A DNA stretch of 64,000 bases from Corynebacterium lemuris (GTDB lineage Bacteria; Actinomycetota; Actinomycetes; Mycobacteriales; Mycobacteriaceae). Every line of letters begins with the position of its first letter. The first letter of the stretch is position 1. The notes beneath the pieces were generated by a model. The model did not search any database and was not told where the DNA came from. It saw nothing but the letters and a program-made list of their open reading frames with translations. The stretch lies in NCBI RefSeq assembly GCF_024919295.1, contig NZ_JANWTC010000004.1, positions 148,534-212,533 on the forward strand. The letters run 5' to 3'. The translations under genes were made by a program, and so were the position numbers. Positions 54,242-64,000 of this stretch are shown here, in pieces.

Positions 54242-56908
54242 TCAGCGGCCGGCCAGCTCCTCGCGCAGGGCGTGGAAGCCGGCGTCGAGCCCTGCGGGCT
54301 TGGAACCGGAGCCCTGGGCCATGTCGGGCTTGCCACCGCCGCGGCCGTCGACGTAGCCGGAGAGCAGTTTGACCAGCTCGCCGGACTTCACCCCCAACTC
54401 AACGGCCTCCTTCGTGGCGCCGACGATGAAGGGCAGCTTCTCCCCCTCGGCGGAGGCGAGCACCACCACGCCGGGCCTGCCGGCCAGACGGCCGCGCAGG
54501 TCGGTGGCGACGGTGCGGAGGTCTCCACCGGTCACACCGTCGGGCAGACGGTGGGTGAGCACGGTGAATTTGCCCACCTCCGTGGCCTGTTCGACCAGGG
54601 CGCCGGTCTGGGCCGCCAGCTGCTGACGGTGCAGGTTGGCGATCTCCTTCTCGGCGGCGCGCAGCTTCTCGGTGAGCTGGGCGACGCGGTCCGGCAGTTC
54701 CTCGGTCGGGGCCTTGAGGGAGGCGGCCAGGCCGGTGGCCAGGGCGGTCTCCTTCGACAGGTATTTGAAGGAGTCCATACCGGAGTAGGCCTCGATGCGC
54801 CGCGCTCCGGAACCGACGGAGGACTCACCCAGGACGGCGACGGGGCCGATCTGGGCGGAGGAGTCGACGTGGGTGCCGCCGCACAGCTCGATGGAGAAGG
54901 GTCCGCCGATCTCGACGACGCGGACGTCATCGCCGTAGTTCTCGCCGAACAGGGCCATCGCACCCATCTTCTTCGCCTCCTCCAGGGAGGTCTCGATGGT
55001 GTTGACCGCCAGGTTGGAGTCCACGGCCTGGTTGGTGATCAGGGCGATCTCCTCCAGCTGCGCCGGGCTGAGCTGCTCGGTGTAGTTGAAGTCGAACCGC
55101 AGGTAGCCGGGACGGTTGAGGGAACCGGCCTGCACGGCGGTGGGGCCGAGCACCTGCCGCAGCGCGGCGTGGATGAGGTGGGTGGCGGTGTGGGCCTGGG
55201 TGGCACCGTGGCGCCAGTCGGCGTCGACCTCGGCGCGGACGGACTGCCCCAGGTCGAGGCCGCCGGAGACGACGGTCGCCTTGTGCACCCACAGGCGCTT
55301 GCCGATCTTCTGCACGTCCGTGACGTCCAGGACCGTGCCGTCGGTGACGAGGCGACCGCGGTCGCCGAGCTGCCCGCCGGATTCTGCGTACATCGGGGAG
55401 ACGTCGAGGATGACCTCGACCTCATCGCCCGCGGCGGCATGTGTGACGGAGACACCGTCGGCGACCAGGCCGAGGATCTTCGCGTCGGCGGTCAGCCCGG
55501 AGAAACCGACGAACTCGGTCGGGTTGTTGTCCACCCACTCGCGGTAGACGGACTCATCGGCGTGGCCGTGCTTCTTGGCCAGGTTGTCGGCCTTGGCACG
55601 TGCCCGCTGCTCGCTCATGGCGGCCTCGAAGCCGGCGACGTCGACCTCGAGTCCGGCCTCGGCGGCCATCTCGAGGGTCAGGTCGATCGGGAAGCCGTAG
55701 GTGTCGTGGAGGGTGAAGGCCTCCTCGCCGGAGAAGACCTTCGCCCCGGTCCCGCGGGTCTTGGTGGCGGCCTCGTCGAAACGGTGGGTGCCGGACTCCA
55801 GGGTCTTGAGGAAGGCGCGCTCCTCCGCGACGGCGACGCGGGTGATGCGTTCGCGGTTGTCGGCGATCTCCGGGTAGGAGGGGGTCATGGTGTCCATGAT
55901 CACGGTCATGAACTGCTCGAGGGTCTCACCGGTGGCGCCCAGCAGACGGGCGGAACGCACGATGCGGCGCAGCAGACGGCGCAGGATGTAGCCGCGGCCC
56001 TCGTTGGCGGGGGTCACGCCGTCGAGAATGAGCATCATGCCGGTGCGCGAGTGGTCGGCGATGACGCGGAAACGCACGTCAGCGGTGTCGTCGGTGCCGT
56101 ACTCCGCGCCGGTGATCTCCTGGGCGGCGTCAATGACCGGGCGCAGGAGGTCGGTCTCGTAGACGTTGTCCACGCCCTGGAGGAGGGCGGCGACACGCTC
56201 CACACCCATGCCGGTGTCGATGTTCTTCTTCGGCAGGTCGCCGAGGATCTCGAAGGAGTCCGGGCCGGTGCTCTGCCCGCGCTCCTTCTCCATGAAGACC
56301 AGGTTCCAGATCTCCAGGTAGCGGGTGTCGTCCACGGCGGGGCCACCCTCCTGGCCGTGCTCGGGACCGCGGTCGTAGTAGATCTCCGAGCAGGGGCCGC
56401 AGGGGCCGGGCACGCCCATGTGCCAGTAGTTGTCGGCCATGCCCAGTCGCTGGATGCGCTCGGCGGGCAGACCGATCTTCTTCTCCCAGATCTCGGCGGC
56501 CTCATCATCATCGAGGTAGACGGTGGCCCACAGCCGCTCCGGGTCGAGGCCGTAGCCGCCGTCCTCGACCGGGCTGGTCAGCAGCTCCCAGGCATGGGTG
56601 ATGGCCCCTTCCTTGAAGTACTGGCCGAAGGAGAAGTTGCCGGCCATCTGGAAGAAGGTGTTGTGGCGGGTGGTGATGCCCACCTCGTCGATGTCGAGGG
56701 TGCGCACGCACTTCTGGATGGAGGTGGCGGTGCCGTTGGGGTACGGCGGGTTCTGCTGGCCGAGGAAGTAGGGCTTGAACGGCACCATGCCGGCGTTGAC
56801 GAAGAGCAGGTCCGGGTCCTCGAGGATGAGGGAAGCACTCGGCACGGCGGTGTGGCCGGCCTTGACGAAGTGCTGGGTGAAACGCTCCCGGATCTCATGG
56901 GTCTGCAC
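54242..56908 (-). CDS. alaS: Alanyl-tRNA synthetase
   Basis: AlaS charges tRNA-Ala. The 888-residue class II enzyme begins [20 protein letters not shown]. It has the catalytic core ([32 protein letters not shown]), the editing domain with [17 protein letters not shown] (near residue 570) and [13 protein letters not shown] (near residue 675), and the C-terminal oligomerisation domain rich in Gly ([17 protein letters not shown]). The length is standard. It starts at GTG, 70 bases after rarA. Confidence 0.98.
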   Translation of the reverse strand: MQTHEIRERFTQHFVKAGHTAVPSASLILEDPDLLFVNAGMVPFKPYFLGQQNPPYPNGTATSIQKCVRTLDIDEVGITTRHNTFFQMAGNFSFGQYFKEGAITHAWELLTSPVEDGGYGLDPERLWATVYLDDDEAAEIWEKKIGLPAERIQRLGMADNYWHMGVPGPCGPCSEIYYDRGPEHGQEGGPAVDDTRYLEIWNLVFMEKERGQSTGPDSFEILGDLPKKNIDTGMGVERVAALLQGVDNVYETDLLRPVIDAAQEITGAEYGTDDTADVRFRVIADHSRTGMMLILDGVTPANEGRGYILRRLLRRIVRSARLLGATGETLEQFMTVIMDTMTPSYPEIADNRERITRVAVAEERAFLKTLESGTHRFDEAATKTRGTGAKVFSGEEAFTLHDTYGFPIDLTLEMAAEAGLEVDVAGFEAAMSEQRARAKADNLAKKHGHADESVYREWVDNNPTEFVGFSGLTADAKILGLVADGVSVTHAAAGDEVEVILDVSPMYAESGGQLGDRGRLVTDGTVLDVTDVQKIGKRLWVHKATVVSGGLDLGQSVRAEVDADWRHGATQAHTATHLIHAALRQVLGPTAVQAGSLNRPGYLRFDFNYTEQLSPAQLEEIALITNQAVDSNLAVNTIETSLEEAKKMGAMALFGENYGDDVRVVEIGGPFSIELCGGTHVDSSAQIGPVAVLGESSVGSGARRIEAYSGMDSFKYLSKETALATGLAASLKAPTEELPDRVAQLTEKLRAAEKEIANLHRQQLAAQTGALVEQATEVGKFTVLTHRLPDGVTGGDLRTVATDLRGRLAGRPGVVVLASAEGEKLPFIVGATKEAVELGVKSGELVKLLSGYVDGRGGGKPDMAQGSGSKPAGLDAGFHALREELAGR

Positions 56909-56978
56909 GGCAGTGGTCCTCGCTTCTGACAGATTGTTGTCTGGGTCGGCTCACCACTCTACTCCCACGGGCGGGAGA

Positions 56979-58325
56979 CTACTGCTTCCCCCGTACAATC
57001 CGGCGCAGCCGGCCGATGTAGTCCCGGATCCGTTTCTCCGCACCGTGGTCGGTGGGTTCGTAGTAGACGGCGTCGCCGAGCTGCCCGGGCAGGTACTGCT
57101 GGCTGACCACCCCGCGCGGGTCATCGTGCGGGTAGACATAACCCACCGCGTTGCCGAGCTTCTTCGCTCCTTCATAATGGCCGTCGCGCAGGTGGGCGGG
57201 CACATGGCCGATCTTCCCCTCGCGCACGTCCTGCTGGGCGCGGTTGATCGCCTCGTAGACGGCATTCGACTTCGGCGCGGTGGCCAGGTGCACCGTCGCC
57301 TGCGCCAGGGTCAGCCGCGCCTCGGGCATTCCGATCAGCGCGACAGCCTGCGCGGCGGCCACCGCCGACTGCAGGGCCGAGGGGTCGGCCATGCCGATGT
57401 CCTCGCTGGCGTGGATGACCAGCCGACGGGCGATGAACCGCGGGTCCTCCCCCGCCTCGATCATCCGCGCGAGGTAGTGCAGGGCGGCGTCGACATCCGA
57501 GCCACGGATCGACTTGATGAAGGCGCTGACCACGTCGTAGTGCTGGTCGCCGTCGCGGTCATAGCGCACGACAGCCCGGTTGACGTTCTCGCGGATCACC
57601 GCCACGCTTATCGACGCCCCGTCCGCCACCGCCTCGGCGGCCGCCTCCAGGTAGGTCAACGCGCGGCGCGCATCGCCCCCCGCGAGCAGCACCAGCTGGT
57701 CGAGGGCCTCCTCATCGGCGGTGACGCGCCCACCCAGGCCACGCTCATCGACCAGGGCGCGGGTGATGACCTCGCGGACGGCGGCGTCGTCAAGCGGCTG
57801 AAGCTGGAGCAGCAGCGAGCGGGAGAGCAGTGGCGCAACCACGGAGAAGGAGGGGTTCTCCGTCGTTGCCGCGACGAGCAGCACCGTACGGTTCTCCACC
57901 GCGGCGAGCAGCGCATCCTGCTGCGTCTTGGAGAACCGGTGCACCTCATCGATGAACAGGACGGTGCGCTGCCCCTGGATGAGGTCCCGGCGGGCACGGT
58001 CGATGACCTCCCGGACCTGCTTGACCCCGGAGTCGAGGGCGGAGAGCCCGACGAAGTGCTGGTTTGTCGCCGTGGAGATCAGCGAGGCAATCGTCGTCTT
58101 GCCGGTACCCGGCGGACCATAGAGGATGACCGAGGCCTCCCCCGAACCCTCCACCAGCCGGCGTAACGGCCGGCCGGGGCCGAGCAGGTGCTCCTGACCG
58201 GCGATCTCATCGAGCGTGCGCGGCCGCATGCGTGCCGCCAGTGGGGCATGGTCGCCGGCCCGGAAGAAATCGGACCCGTGCGGGCGTTCGGGCTCCGGCG
58301 CCCCGAACAACGAGTCCTGGGTCAC
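56979..58325 (-). CDS. rarA: Replication-associated recombination protein A (MgsA/RarA)
   Basis: RarA is an AAA+ ATPase that acts at stalled replication forks together with SSB. The 448-residue protein has [16 protein letters not shown] (residues 43-58), Walker [17 protein letters not shown] (near residue 70), Walker [20 protein letters not shown] (near residue 122), and the sensor region [14 protein letters not shown]. The C-terminal part includes [20 protein letters not shown]. The GTG start overlaps the kinase-like gene by four bases (GTGA), so they are translationally coupled. Confidence 0.95.
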   Translation of the reverse strand: MTQDSLFGAPEPERPHGSDFFRAGDHAPLAARMRPRTLDEIAGQEHLLGPGRPLRRLVEGSGEASVILYGPPGTGKTTIASLISTATNQHFVGLSALDSGVKQVREVIDRARRDLIQGQRTVLFIDEVHRFSKTQQDALLAAVENRTVLLVAATTENPSFSVVAPLLSRSLLLQLQPLDDAAVREVITRALVDERGLGGRVTADEEALDQLVLLAGGDARRALTYLEAAAEAVADGASISVAVIRENVNRAVVRYDRDGDQHYDVVSAFIKSIRGSDVDAALHYLARMIEAGEDPRFIARRLVIHASEDIGMADPSALQSAVAAAQAVALIGMPEARLTLAQATVHLATAPKSNAVYEAINRAQQDVREGKIGHVPAHLRDGHYEGAKKLGNAVGYVYPHDDPRGVVSQQYLPGQLGDAVYYEPTDHGAEKRIRDYIGRLRRIVRGKQ

Positions 58326-59548
58326 CGGCCTGAGCCGGGCTCCGCCACCCGGTCCGCGATGCCCTGGCTGAAGGCCGCGATGACCCCGAAGGAGGGGTCG
58401 GTACCGCGGGCGGCGTAACGGGCCAGCGCCTCGAAGGTCTCGAAGAGATCCCGGCGCACCACAACCTCCTCCGCGGTGAAAGGCCCGTGGGAGGCCGGCC
58501 GCAGCAGATCGCTGACTCCCTCGACGAGGTTCGGGTCAAGCTGTTCCTCCCCCTCGTGGAGCATCCCGATCGCCGCAGACACGGAACCGAAGTGTAGCAG
58601 CGCCACACTCGACAACGCCCAGCCCAGCAACGCCGCCATGATCCGCGAATGCAGGTGGGCCTCGTTGTTCACGTTCGGCCACAGCGAGTTGACCTCGTGG
58701 ACCCACGCCTCGACGAAGACGTCCGCCTCGTCATCCGAGATGGGGTGACTGAACAGGAACTGGGGGAAACCGGCGATGACGCACGCCAGGTCGAAACTGA
58801 CGTCACGGAAACCCGCCCACTCGTAGTCGAGGAAGTGGGTCTCCTCGGCGACGATGATGTTGTCCGGCGAGAGATCGAAGGGGGTGAAGGCCCGGTGGTG
58901 GGCCCCCAGCAGCCGGTTGCGCCCCTCGGCGGCGAACTCGCTGACCAGCTCCGGGAGCTCGATGTCGGCCTGGCGCAGCAGCTCCTCACCCACCTGGATG
59001 GACTGGATCAGCGCCGTGTCACGCAGTTCCTGGATCTCGGCGGAGCCCGGGTGCTGGCGCAGCATGCGGGAGAGCAGGGTGTTGAAGTCCTGCTCCCGCT
59101 GCGCCGTACCGGCGTGCATGCGGCCCAGGGAGGTGCCCAGGTTGCGCAGGATCGCCACCCGTCGCTCCGGGTCCTCCAGCTGCAGGAGATCCGCGAAGGT
59201 GTCGCCGTCACCGGAGTCGCTGAGCACCATGATGCGCTTTTTCACGTCATGGGCCAGCAGTACCGGGCCCGGGCGGACCTCCTCGCTGAGGGAGGTGGTG
59301 AACTGGTAGGAGACGATCTCCCGGACCAGCGCCGCATCATCGATGGGGTCGCCGGCCTCGGGGACGTATTTGAGGATGACGGAACGCTGCTGCAGGAACG
59401 GCGATGTCGCCACACGGGCGCGGAGTACCACCGCAGTGCCGGAGCCGCTGAGCTGGGTTACCTCGCTGAGCTCCTGCGCTCCTCCGAAACGCTTCGAGAG
59501 GAGATCCTCAGCGGTGTCGACGATGTCGGCGTGCTTGAGCTTGGTCAT
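58322..59548 (-). CDS. Uncharacterised aminoglycoside phosphotransferase-fold kinase
   Basis: This 408-residue protein has the APH/choline kinase-like fold. The N-lobe has Lys60 in SVILKYVPE and Glu77 in [10 protein letters not shown]. The catalytic loop is [13 protein letters not shown] with Asp225 and Asn230, where the usual histidine is replaced by Phe, and the metal-binding Asp241 lies in [10 protein letters not shown]. These are the residues needed for phosphotransfer. The substrate is not known, and an antibiotic-modifying role is not supported by context. It is tightly linked to rarA (four-base overlap) and lies 23 bases after aspS. Confidence 0.8.
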   Translation of the reverse strand: MTKLKHADIVDTAEDLLSKRFGGAQELSEVTQLSGSGTAVVLRARVATSPFLQQRSVILKYVPEAGDPIDDAALVREIVSYQFTTSLSEEVRPGPVLLAHDVKKRIMVLSDSGDGDTFADLLQLEDPERRVAILRNLGTSLGRMHAGTAQREQDFNTLLSRMLRQHPGSAEIQELRDTALIQSIQVGEELLRQADIELPELVSEFAAEGRNRLLGAHHRAFTPFDLSPDNIIVAEETHFLDYEWAGFRDVSFDLACVIAGFPQFLFSHPISDDEADVFVEAWVHEVNSLWPNVNNEAHLHSRIMAALLGWALSSVALLHFGSVSAAIGMLHEGEEQLDPNLVEGVSDLLRPASHGPFTAEEVVVRRDLFETFEALARYAARGTDPSFGVIAAFSQGIADRVAEPGSGR

Positions 59549-59571
59549 GATGTGTTCCGTCAGACCGGGGA

Positions 59572-61383
59572 TTATTCGGTCTTCTCGCCCTTCTTCTCGT
59601 TCTTCTTCTCCGGCTTGGCGTCGATGCCCGCCTCCTTGCGCTGTTGCGCCGTGATCGGCGCCGGGGCCTCGGTCAGCGGGTCCACGCCGCCACCGGACTT
59701 CGGGAAGGCGATGACGTCGCGGATCGAGTCGAAACCGCCCAGCAGGGACACGATGCGGTCCCAGCCGAAGGCGATGCCACCGTGCGGCGGGGCGCCGTAG
59801 GCGAAGGCGTCGAGCAGGAAGCCGAACTTGTCCTGCGCCTCCTCCCCGGAGATGCCCATGACCTTGAAGACCCGCTCCTGCACGTCACGCTGGTGGATAC
59901 GGATGGAACCGCCACCGATCTCGTTGCCGTTGCAGACGATGTCGTAGGCGTAGGCGTTGGCCTCACCCGGGTTCTCGTCGAAGGTGTCGAGGAACTCCGG
60001 TTTCGGGGAGGTGAAGGCGTGGTGGACGGCGGTCCAGGCGGAGCTGCCCAGAGCCACGTCACCGGAGGCGGTCGCATCGGCGGCCGGTTCGAACAGCGGG
60101 GCGTCGACAACCCAGGTGAAGGCCCAGTCGCCCTCCTTGATCAGGCCCAGCTTCTCGGCGATCTCACCGCGGGCCGCACCCAGCAGGGCGCGGGAGGACT
60201 TGGTTTCACCTGCGGCGAAGAAGATGCAGTCGCCCGGCTCCGCGCCGACGTGGGCGGCGATGCCGGCACGCTCTGCGTCGGTGATGTTCTTGGCCACCGG
60301 GCCACCGAGCTCCCCGTCCTCACCGACGAGGATGTAGGCCAGGCCCTTCGCACCGCGCTGCTTGGCCCACTCCTGCCAGGCGTCGAGCTGACGGCGCGGC
60401 TGGGAGGCCCCGCCCTTCATGACCACGGCGCCCACGTATTCATTCTTGAACACCCGGAAGGTGGTGTCGGCGAAGAAGTCGGTGCACTCGGTGATCTCGA
60501 TGTCGAAACGCAGGTCCGGCTTGTCGGAACCGAAACGGCGCATGGCCTCGGCGTAGGTGATGCGCGGGATCGGGGTGGTGATCTCGTAGCCGATCAGCTT
60601 CCACAGCTCGGCCAGGACCTCCTCGGCCAGGGCGATGACGTCATCCTGGTCGACGAAACTCATCTCGATATCCAGCTGCGTGAACTCCGGCTGACGGTCC
60701 GCGCGGAAATCCTCGTCGCGGTAGCAGCGGGCGATCTGGTAGTAGCGCTCCATGCCGGCGACCATGAGCAGCTGCTTGAACAGCTGCGGGGACTGCGGCA
60801 GGGCGTAGAAGGAGCCCGGCTTCAGGCGTGCCGGAACCAGGAAGTCACGAGCACCCTCCGGGGTGGAACGCGTCAGCGTCGGGGTCTCGATCTCGGTGAA
60901 ATCGTGGTTGTCCAGTACCCGGCGGGCGGCCTGGTTCGCGCGGGAACGCAGACGCAGGGCCTCGGCCTGGCGGTCGCGGCGCAGGTCCAGGTAGCGGTAC
61001 TTCAGGCGGGTCTCCTCACCGACCTCGCCACCACCCTGGGCGGAGTCGCCGATCTGGAACGGCAGCGCCGCGGAGGTGTTGAGGACGTTGAGCTCGGTGA
61101 CGTTGAGCTCGATGTCACCGGAGGACAGGTTCGGGTTCTCCGAACCCTCCGGACGCGGCTCCACCACACCGGTGACCTGCAGCACGAACTCGCTGCGCAG
61201 GTCATGGGCGCGCTCGGCGACGTCGGATTCACGGAAGACGACCTGGGCCAGACCGGAGCGGTCGCGCAGGTCGATGAAGATCACGCCGCCGTGGTCACGG
61301 CGCCGTGAGACCCATCCGGTGAGGGTGACGGTCTGTCCGGCGTGTTCTTTACGCAGTTCGCCTGCAAGATGAGTGCGGAGCAC
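59572..61383 (-). CDS. aspS: Aspartyl-tRNA synthetase, probably non-discriminating
   Basis: AspS charges tRNA-Asp and perhaps tRNA-Asn. The GTG giving [20 protein letters not shown] yields 603 residues. It has the OB-fold anticodon domain, motif 2 [20 protein letters not shown] (near residue 215), the bacterial insertion domain, and motif 3 [20 protein letters not shown] near the C-terminus. His31 (RRRDHGGV) and Gly80 (RPEGSENPN) are present; these residues mark the non-discriminating class, as shown for Pseudomonas. The C-terminal [12 protein letters not shown] tail is basic. It starts the aspS-kinase-rarA unit. Confidence 0.96.
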   Translation of the reverse strand: MLRTHLAGELRKEHAGQTVTLTGWVSRRRDHGGVIFIDLRDRSGLAQVVFRESDVAERAHDLRSEFVLQVTGVVEPRPEGSENPNLSSGDIELNVTELNVLNTSAALPFQIGDSAQGGGEVGEETRLKYRYLDLRRDRQAEALRLRSRANQAARRVLDNHDFTEIETPTLTRSTPEGARDFLVPARLKPGSFYALPQSPQLFKQLLMVAGMERYYQIARCYRDEDFRADRQPEFTQLDIEMSFVDQDDVIALAEEVLAELWKLIGYEITTPIPRITYAEAMRRFGSDKPDLRFDIEITECTDFFADTTFRVFKNEYVGAVVMKGGASQPRRQLDAWQEWAKQRGAKGLAYILVGEDGELGGPVAKNITDAERAGIAAHVGAEPGDCIFFAAGETKSSRALLGAARGEIAEKLGLIKEGDWAFTWVVDAPLFEPAADATASGDVALGSSAWTAVHHAFTSPKPEFLDTFDENPGEANAYAYDIVCNGNEIGGGSIRIHQRDVQERVFKVMGISGEEAQDKFGFLLDAFAYGAPPHGGIAFGWDRIVSLLGGFDSIRDVIAFPKSGGGVDPLTEAPAPITAQQRKEAGIDAKPEKKNEKKGEKTE

Positions 61384-61481
61384 GTGCTGGTGGTCCTTCC
61401 GTGTGGGGTGGGGGTGGGTTCTCGGCACGACAAACCCGTGACGAGGCAACACGGGTATTCTACCTGGTCCTGCCACCATGC

Positions 61482-62093
61482 TTATCGACGCCCCTCCAAC
61501 CCCCGGATGATCACCTCCACCTCCGCCTCCACGTCCACAGGCGCCCCGGCCATCCAGTTCCATGGCGGCACGATGCCATCAACCGCCGGCCACGCCGGCC
61601 GGACGAGCCCCTCGGCTGCCTTGCGCATCCCTTCCTCGCGCAGATGCGCGGTGACGACGGCTGCGGACACCAGGTTGATACCCAGGGCCGACTGCTCCTT
61701 CGTCCTCCCCAGTGCCACGAGAGCGTCCAGATACTGGACCTTCTTCTCCCTGAAGCTGGGCAGGATGGCGTCCAGCTCATAGATGAGATGGACGAAACCG
61801 GGATACCGCCCGAACAACCGGTCACACTCCCCGACCCAGCAACGGAGCACCTCCTGCCACGTGCCACCACGTGGTGCGCCGAACCGTCCCGCGATGACCG
61901 CCACCGCGGCTTCCACAATCATCCCCCGGGAGGGGAACAGCCGGTAGATCGCGGGCGGCCGTACTCCCAGCTCCTCCGCGATTCCGGAGAGGGTGAAGCG
62001 GTCGACCCCCAGCCGCAGCGCCGCGGTCACCACATCGTCCGAGGTGAACCGCGGGCGCCGTCCGACTCCCGCCGCGGTGGATTTCTGATGCAT
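61482..62093 (-). CDS. TetR family transcriptional regulator
   Basis: This 203-residue protein has an N-terminal TetR helix-turn-helix (residues 15-60) with [20 protein letters not shown], then [20 protein letters not shown], and a C-terminal ligand domain without recognised specificity. The ATG gives [16 protein letters not shown]; the frame is open further upstream but without similarity. An imperfect inverted repeat lies upstream of the gene. The regulated genes are not evident: the neighbours are aspS and a repeat-bearing lipoprotein. Confidence 0.88.
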   Translation of the reverse strand: MHQKSTAAGVGRRPRFTSDDVVTAALRLGVDRFTLSGIAEELGVRPPAIYRLFPSRGMIVEAAVAVIAGRFGAPRGGTWQEVLRCWVGECDRLFGRYPGFVHLIYELDAILPSFREKKVQYLDALVALGRTKEQSALGINLVSAAVVTAHLREEGMRKAAEGLVRPAWPAVDGIVPPWNWMAGAPVDVEAEVEVIIRGLEGRR

Positions 62094-62142
62094 ACGTACG
62101 ACGCTAGGCCGCAGGCCCCCGGGAGACCATGACTGGCACACG

Positions 62143-62167
62143 GGGTACCCAATAAAAGTGAGTGCCC
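62143..62167. promoter_or_regulatory. Candidate operator upstream of the TetR gene
   Basis: GGGTAC, 13 bases including AATAAAAGTGA, GTGCCC forms an imperfect inverted repeat (one mismatch) about 50 bases before the TetR start and about 30 bases after the lipoprotein stop. TetR regulators commonly control their own promoter, so this might be the binding site. The arms are seen directly; binding is inferred and weakly supported. Confidence 0.3.
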
Positions 62168-62196
62168 AAAGATCACGCTTGTAGGCGCTCCCTCTG

Positions 62197-62697
62197 CTAC
62201 TGGACCTGAGGCGCATCCCCGGTGATCTCGCACACCCAGATGGACGACGAATCACTGTAGATGTAGTGGCCGGGGGCCCCGCTCTGGTCGGTGCAGGGAT
62301 GCCCACCCGGATCACCATCAGTGATGGTGTGGGCCTCAGTCACGAGGGGGACGCTTCCGGACGCCTGGCAGACCCAGGCAGAGTTGGCGTCGTTCCACGC
62401 ATAGTGGCCGGGAGCCCCACCCTGGTCAGTGCAGGGATGCCCACCCGGATCGTCATCCCGTGGTGTGGGTGTCGTCTGGGCTGCCCCGCCGGTGTTCCCG
62501 GCGTTGCCCCCTCCCGTGCCGGCAGCCTCTCCGTCGCCGGTGTCCCCGCCACCACCTTCGGCGGGCGCAGTGGGTGATGCAGTGGTCACGGCGGTGGAGG
62601 TGGCACCGGTTTCATCAGGGCCCGTTTCCACAACGCACCCCGCCGCGAGAATGGGGACAGCGGCTGCCGCTGCAAAAGTGAGAAGTCGTCTGAGCAT
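62197..62697 (-). CDS. Secreted lipoprotein with two copies of a Cys-containing module
   Basis: This 166-residue lipoprotein has a signal peptide with the lipobox LAAGC and Cys21 as the lipid site. A low-complexity linker rich in Gly, Thr, Ala and Pro (about residues 28-82) follows. Then come two near-identical 28-residue modules (83-110 and 129-156) starting DPGGHPCTDQ, then GAPGHY and ending WVC. Each has two cysteines that could pair. A similar tail of unknown function appears in some actinobacterial surface proteins. It is divergent from the metallopeptidase gene and adjacent to the TetR gene. Function unknown. Confidence 0.85.
   Translation of the reverse strand: MLRRLLTFAAAAAVPILAAGCVVETGPDETGATSTAVTTASPTAPAEGGGGDTGDGEAAGTGGGNAGNTGGAAQTTPTPRDDDPGGHPCTDQGGAPGHYAWNDANSAWVCQASGSVPLVTEAHTITDGDPGGHPCTDQSGAPGHYIYSDSSSIWVCEITGDAPQVQ
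62230..62451 (-). repeat. Tandem 28-codon coding repeat (two copies, 46-codon period)
   Basis: Copies at 62368-62451 and 62230-62313 encode DPGGHPCTDQ-x-GAPGHY-xxx-D-xx-S-x-WVC. The first 17 codons of each copy are nearly identical at DNA level (for example the shared CAGGGATGCCCACCCGGATC on the plus strand), showing recent duplication or gene conversion within the lipoprotein gene. Confidence 0.9.
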
Positions 62698-62903
62698 GTC
62701 TGCTACCTTTCTTAAACTTCCAGGATGGACGAGATATGTTTCGACGTACTGAGATCAGGGTCACATCTGACACCAGGTTATTTCTCCCCCAATAGGATTT
62801 CCACATGCACCCGATAAGTTAATGCCCCTTCCCCACTCCCGGGGGTGAGGAGGACACCTGAAAACCCTGCTTCGCGCACCCCTGAATGTGGCATGATCAG
62901 AAC

Positions 62904-63788
62904 ATGACGTTCCGTGAAGACGCTGATATCAGCGGCCGCCGGAAAGCAACCACCGGCGGTCGAGGCGGCAGGATCGCGGCAGGTGGCGGCATCGGTTCCC
63001 TGCTGCTCATCGGGTTATTCCTCCTCATGGGCGGAAACCCAGGCGACATCGGCCAAATGATCGGTGGTGGCGGACAGGCCCAACTACCGGGCGGGCAGAC
63101 CAGCGAGCTGGACCACTGCAACACGCCCGAGGACGGCAACATCCACGCAGACTGTCGCGTCGACTACACCGCCGGCGCCGTCGACCAGATGTGGGAGACC
63201 ATGCTTCCCGAACAGGCGGGCATCGAGTACGTCGCGCCGGGCCGGGTCGTATTCCAGGGCGCCACCCAGTCGGGCTGCGGTCAAGCCTCCGCTGCGACCG
63301 GCCCCTTCTACTGCCCCGCTGACCAGTCGGCCTACTTCGACGTCTCCTTCTTCGACCAGCTTGATCGGCTGGGCGGCACCAACTCCCCCCTGGCACAGAT
63401 GTACATCGTCGCCCACGAATTCGGCCACCACATCCAGCAGCTCGAAGGAACGCTGTCCCTGTCGAACTACAACGACCCCGGTGCCGACTCCAATGCCGTG
63501 AAGATCGAGCTCCAGGCCGACTGCTACGCCGGCATCTGGGTCTCCCACGCCGACAAGGGCGAGGGTGCCTGGCTCGAGCCGGTCACCCGCGAACAGGTTG
63601 CCTCCGCCATCGACACCGCCCGCGCGGTCGGCGACGACAACATCCAGCAGCGTTCCGGAGGCCAGGTCCGCCCCGACATGTGGACCCACGGTTCTTCCGA
63701 GCAGCGCCAGAACGCCTTCATCACCGGATACAACGAAGGCACGATGGCGGCCTGTGACACCCTGGAGCGCGGCGTCTACCGCAGTTAA
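62904..63788 (+). CDS. YpfJ-type neutral zinc metallopeptidase, membrane-anchored
   Basis: This 294-residue protein has a basic cytoplasmic N-terminus, one membrane helix (about residues 28-43), then an extracytoplasmic YpfJ-type peptidase domain. The zinc site HEFGHH is at 171-176 (His171, Glu172, His175). Cys72/Cys84 and Cys125/Cys137 may form disulfides outside the cell. The ATG at 62904 starts MTFREDADISGRR; an in-frame ATG 18 bases earlier lacks support. A CATGAT sequence about seven bases before the start could make the message nearly leaderless. A strong terminator follows. Confidence 0.9.
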   Translation: MTFREDADISGRRKATTGGRGGRIAAGGGIGSLLLIGLFLLMGGNPGDIGQMIGGGGQAQLPGGQTSELDHCNTPEDGNIHADCRVDYTAGAVDQMWETMLPEQAGIEYVAPGRVVFQGATQSGCGQASAATGPFYCPADQSAYFDVSFFDQLDRLGGTNSPLAQMYIVAHEFGHHIQQLEGTLSLSNYNDPGADSNAVKIELQADCYAGIWVSHADKGEGAWLEPVTREQVASAIDTARAVGDDNIQQRSGGQVRPDMWTHGSSEQRQNAFITGYNEGTMAACDTLERGVYRS

Positions 63789-63850
63789 TTTTTCCCTGAG
63801 CTGATGTCTGACAGCCAGCTGCATCACCCTGGCGGCGGCAGCCGCTCCCC

Positions 63851-63890
63851 CACCCTGACCCCCTCACTGAAGGGGATCAGGGTGGTTTTT
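63851..63890 (+). terminator. Intrinsic terminator of the metallopeptidase gene
   Basis: CACCCTGA and TCAGGGTG form the outer stem and CCCC and GGGG the inner stem, with a single C/A mismatch and an eight-base loop, followed by GTTTTT. This is a classical rho-independent terminator for the plus strand, 62 bases after the peptidase stop. Confidence 0.8.
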
Positions 63891-63904
63891 ATATCTGCAG
63901 TTGA

Positions 63905-64000
63905 TCAGGAGGGTGGCTGGTCCTCGGGTGGGGCCCGGCCTGGATCGGTGTCGGTCTGTGCCATGGCCTCCTCCAGCCGGGCATGGGCCTCGGCCCGCTG
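63905..64000 (-). CDS. C-terminus of an unidentified protein, cut by window end
   Basis: An open minus-strand frame enters from the window edge and stops at 63905. The 31 visible residues read QRAEAHARLEEAMAQT, then an acidic, proline-rich end with PEDQPPS. The helical, charged start followed by a disordered tail is compatible with a real C-terminus. Nothing identifies the family. Coding status is inferred from position and composition. Confidence 0.4.
   Translation of the reverse strand, partial: QRAEAHARLEEAMAQTDTDPGRAPPEDQPPS

Noticed and set aside
58322..59548. An aminoglycoside resistance gene
   Set aside because: Only the general APH fold is shared. Context is aspS-rarA core genes, and no resistance-type substrate motifs are recognisable.

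Overview
The window is a GC-rich actinobacterial chromosome segment and almost certainly comes from a Corynebacterium or a very close mycolate-producing relative. The evidence is the OpcA partner of glucose-6-phosphate dehydrogenase, an actinobacterial integration host factor (mIHF), WhiA, a PriA that has lost its ATPase motif, an McbR-type operator in front of metK, and the gene orders zwf-opcA-pgl, gap-pgk-tpi-ppc-secG, uvrC-rapZ-yvcK-whiA and gmk-rpoZ-coaBC-metK-priA. The species cannot be named from the sequence alone. The window is nearly all core metabolism and information processing. I see no tRNA, rRNA, CRISPR array, insertion sequence, prophage or recognisable defence system.

Layout. 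1-3.9 kb (+): end of zwf, then opcA, pgl and an alpha/beta hydrolase (oxidative pentose phosphate pathway), overlapping secG tail to tail. 3.9-10.2 kb (-): gapA-pgk-tpiA-ppc-secG, lower glycolysis plus anaplerosis. 10.2-20.9 kb (-): a DUF4349 lipoprotein, rpe, the riboflavin genes ribD-ribE-ribBA-ribH, a PH-domain membrane protein, uvrC, rapZ, yvcK and whiA. 21.1-23.1 kb (+): a pRiA4b Orf3-like protein and a crotonase-fold protein without the usual catalytic acids. 23.1-26.1 kb (-): def-fmt-rsmB. 26.3-27.5 kb (+): DUF2243 and CtaG-like membrane proteins. 27.6-33.6 kb (-): mihF, gmk, rpoZ, coaBC, metK, priA. 33.8-42.1 kb (-): the complete UMP pathway set pyrR-pyrB-pyrC-carA-carB-pyrF. 42.2-44.6 kb (+): an SRPBCC-SDR39U1 fusion and two YbjN-like proteins, meeting a PPK2 kinase gene end to end. 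44.6-54.1 kb (-): ruvX, mltG, aroE, a short prepilin peptidase, aroC, aroK, aroB, aroQ, pepQ, efp, nusB. 54.2-61.4 kb (-): aspS, an APH-fold kinase, rarA, alaS. 61.5-64 kb: a TetR regulator and a repeat-bearing lipoprotein (-), a YpfJ-type zinc metallopeptidase (+), and the last codons of another minus-strand gene.

How the parts work together. The first 10 kb supply NADPH, pentoses, triose phosphates and oxaloacetate. Rpe and ribulose 5-phosphate link to riboflavin synthesis. CarAB, PyrB, PyrC and PyrF make UMP under apparent PyrR control at the RNA level. The aro set supplies chorismate. Most minus-strand genes overlap or nearly touch, so translation is probably coupled across long transcripts.

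The best regulatory observations are a perfect TAGAC-N6-GTCTA operator before metK and a PyrR-type RNA hairpin beside the pyrR ribosome binding site. The less-known genes most worth attention are the lipoprotein with two copies of a Cys-containing module, the kinase coupled to rarA, the pair DUF2243/CtaG, and the SDR39U1-YbjN-YbjN set. I did not find a convincing undescribed multi-gene system.
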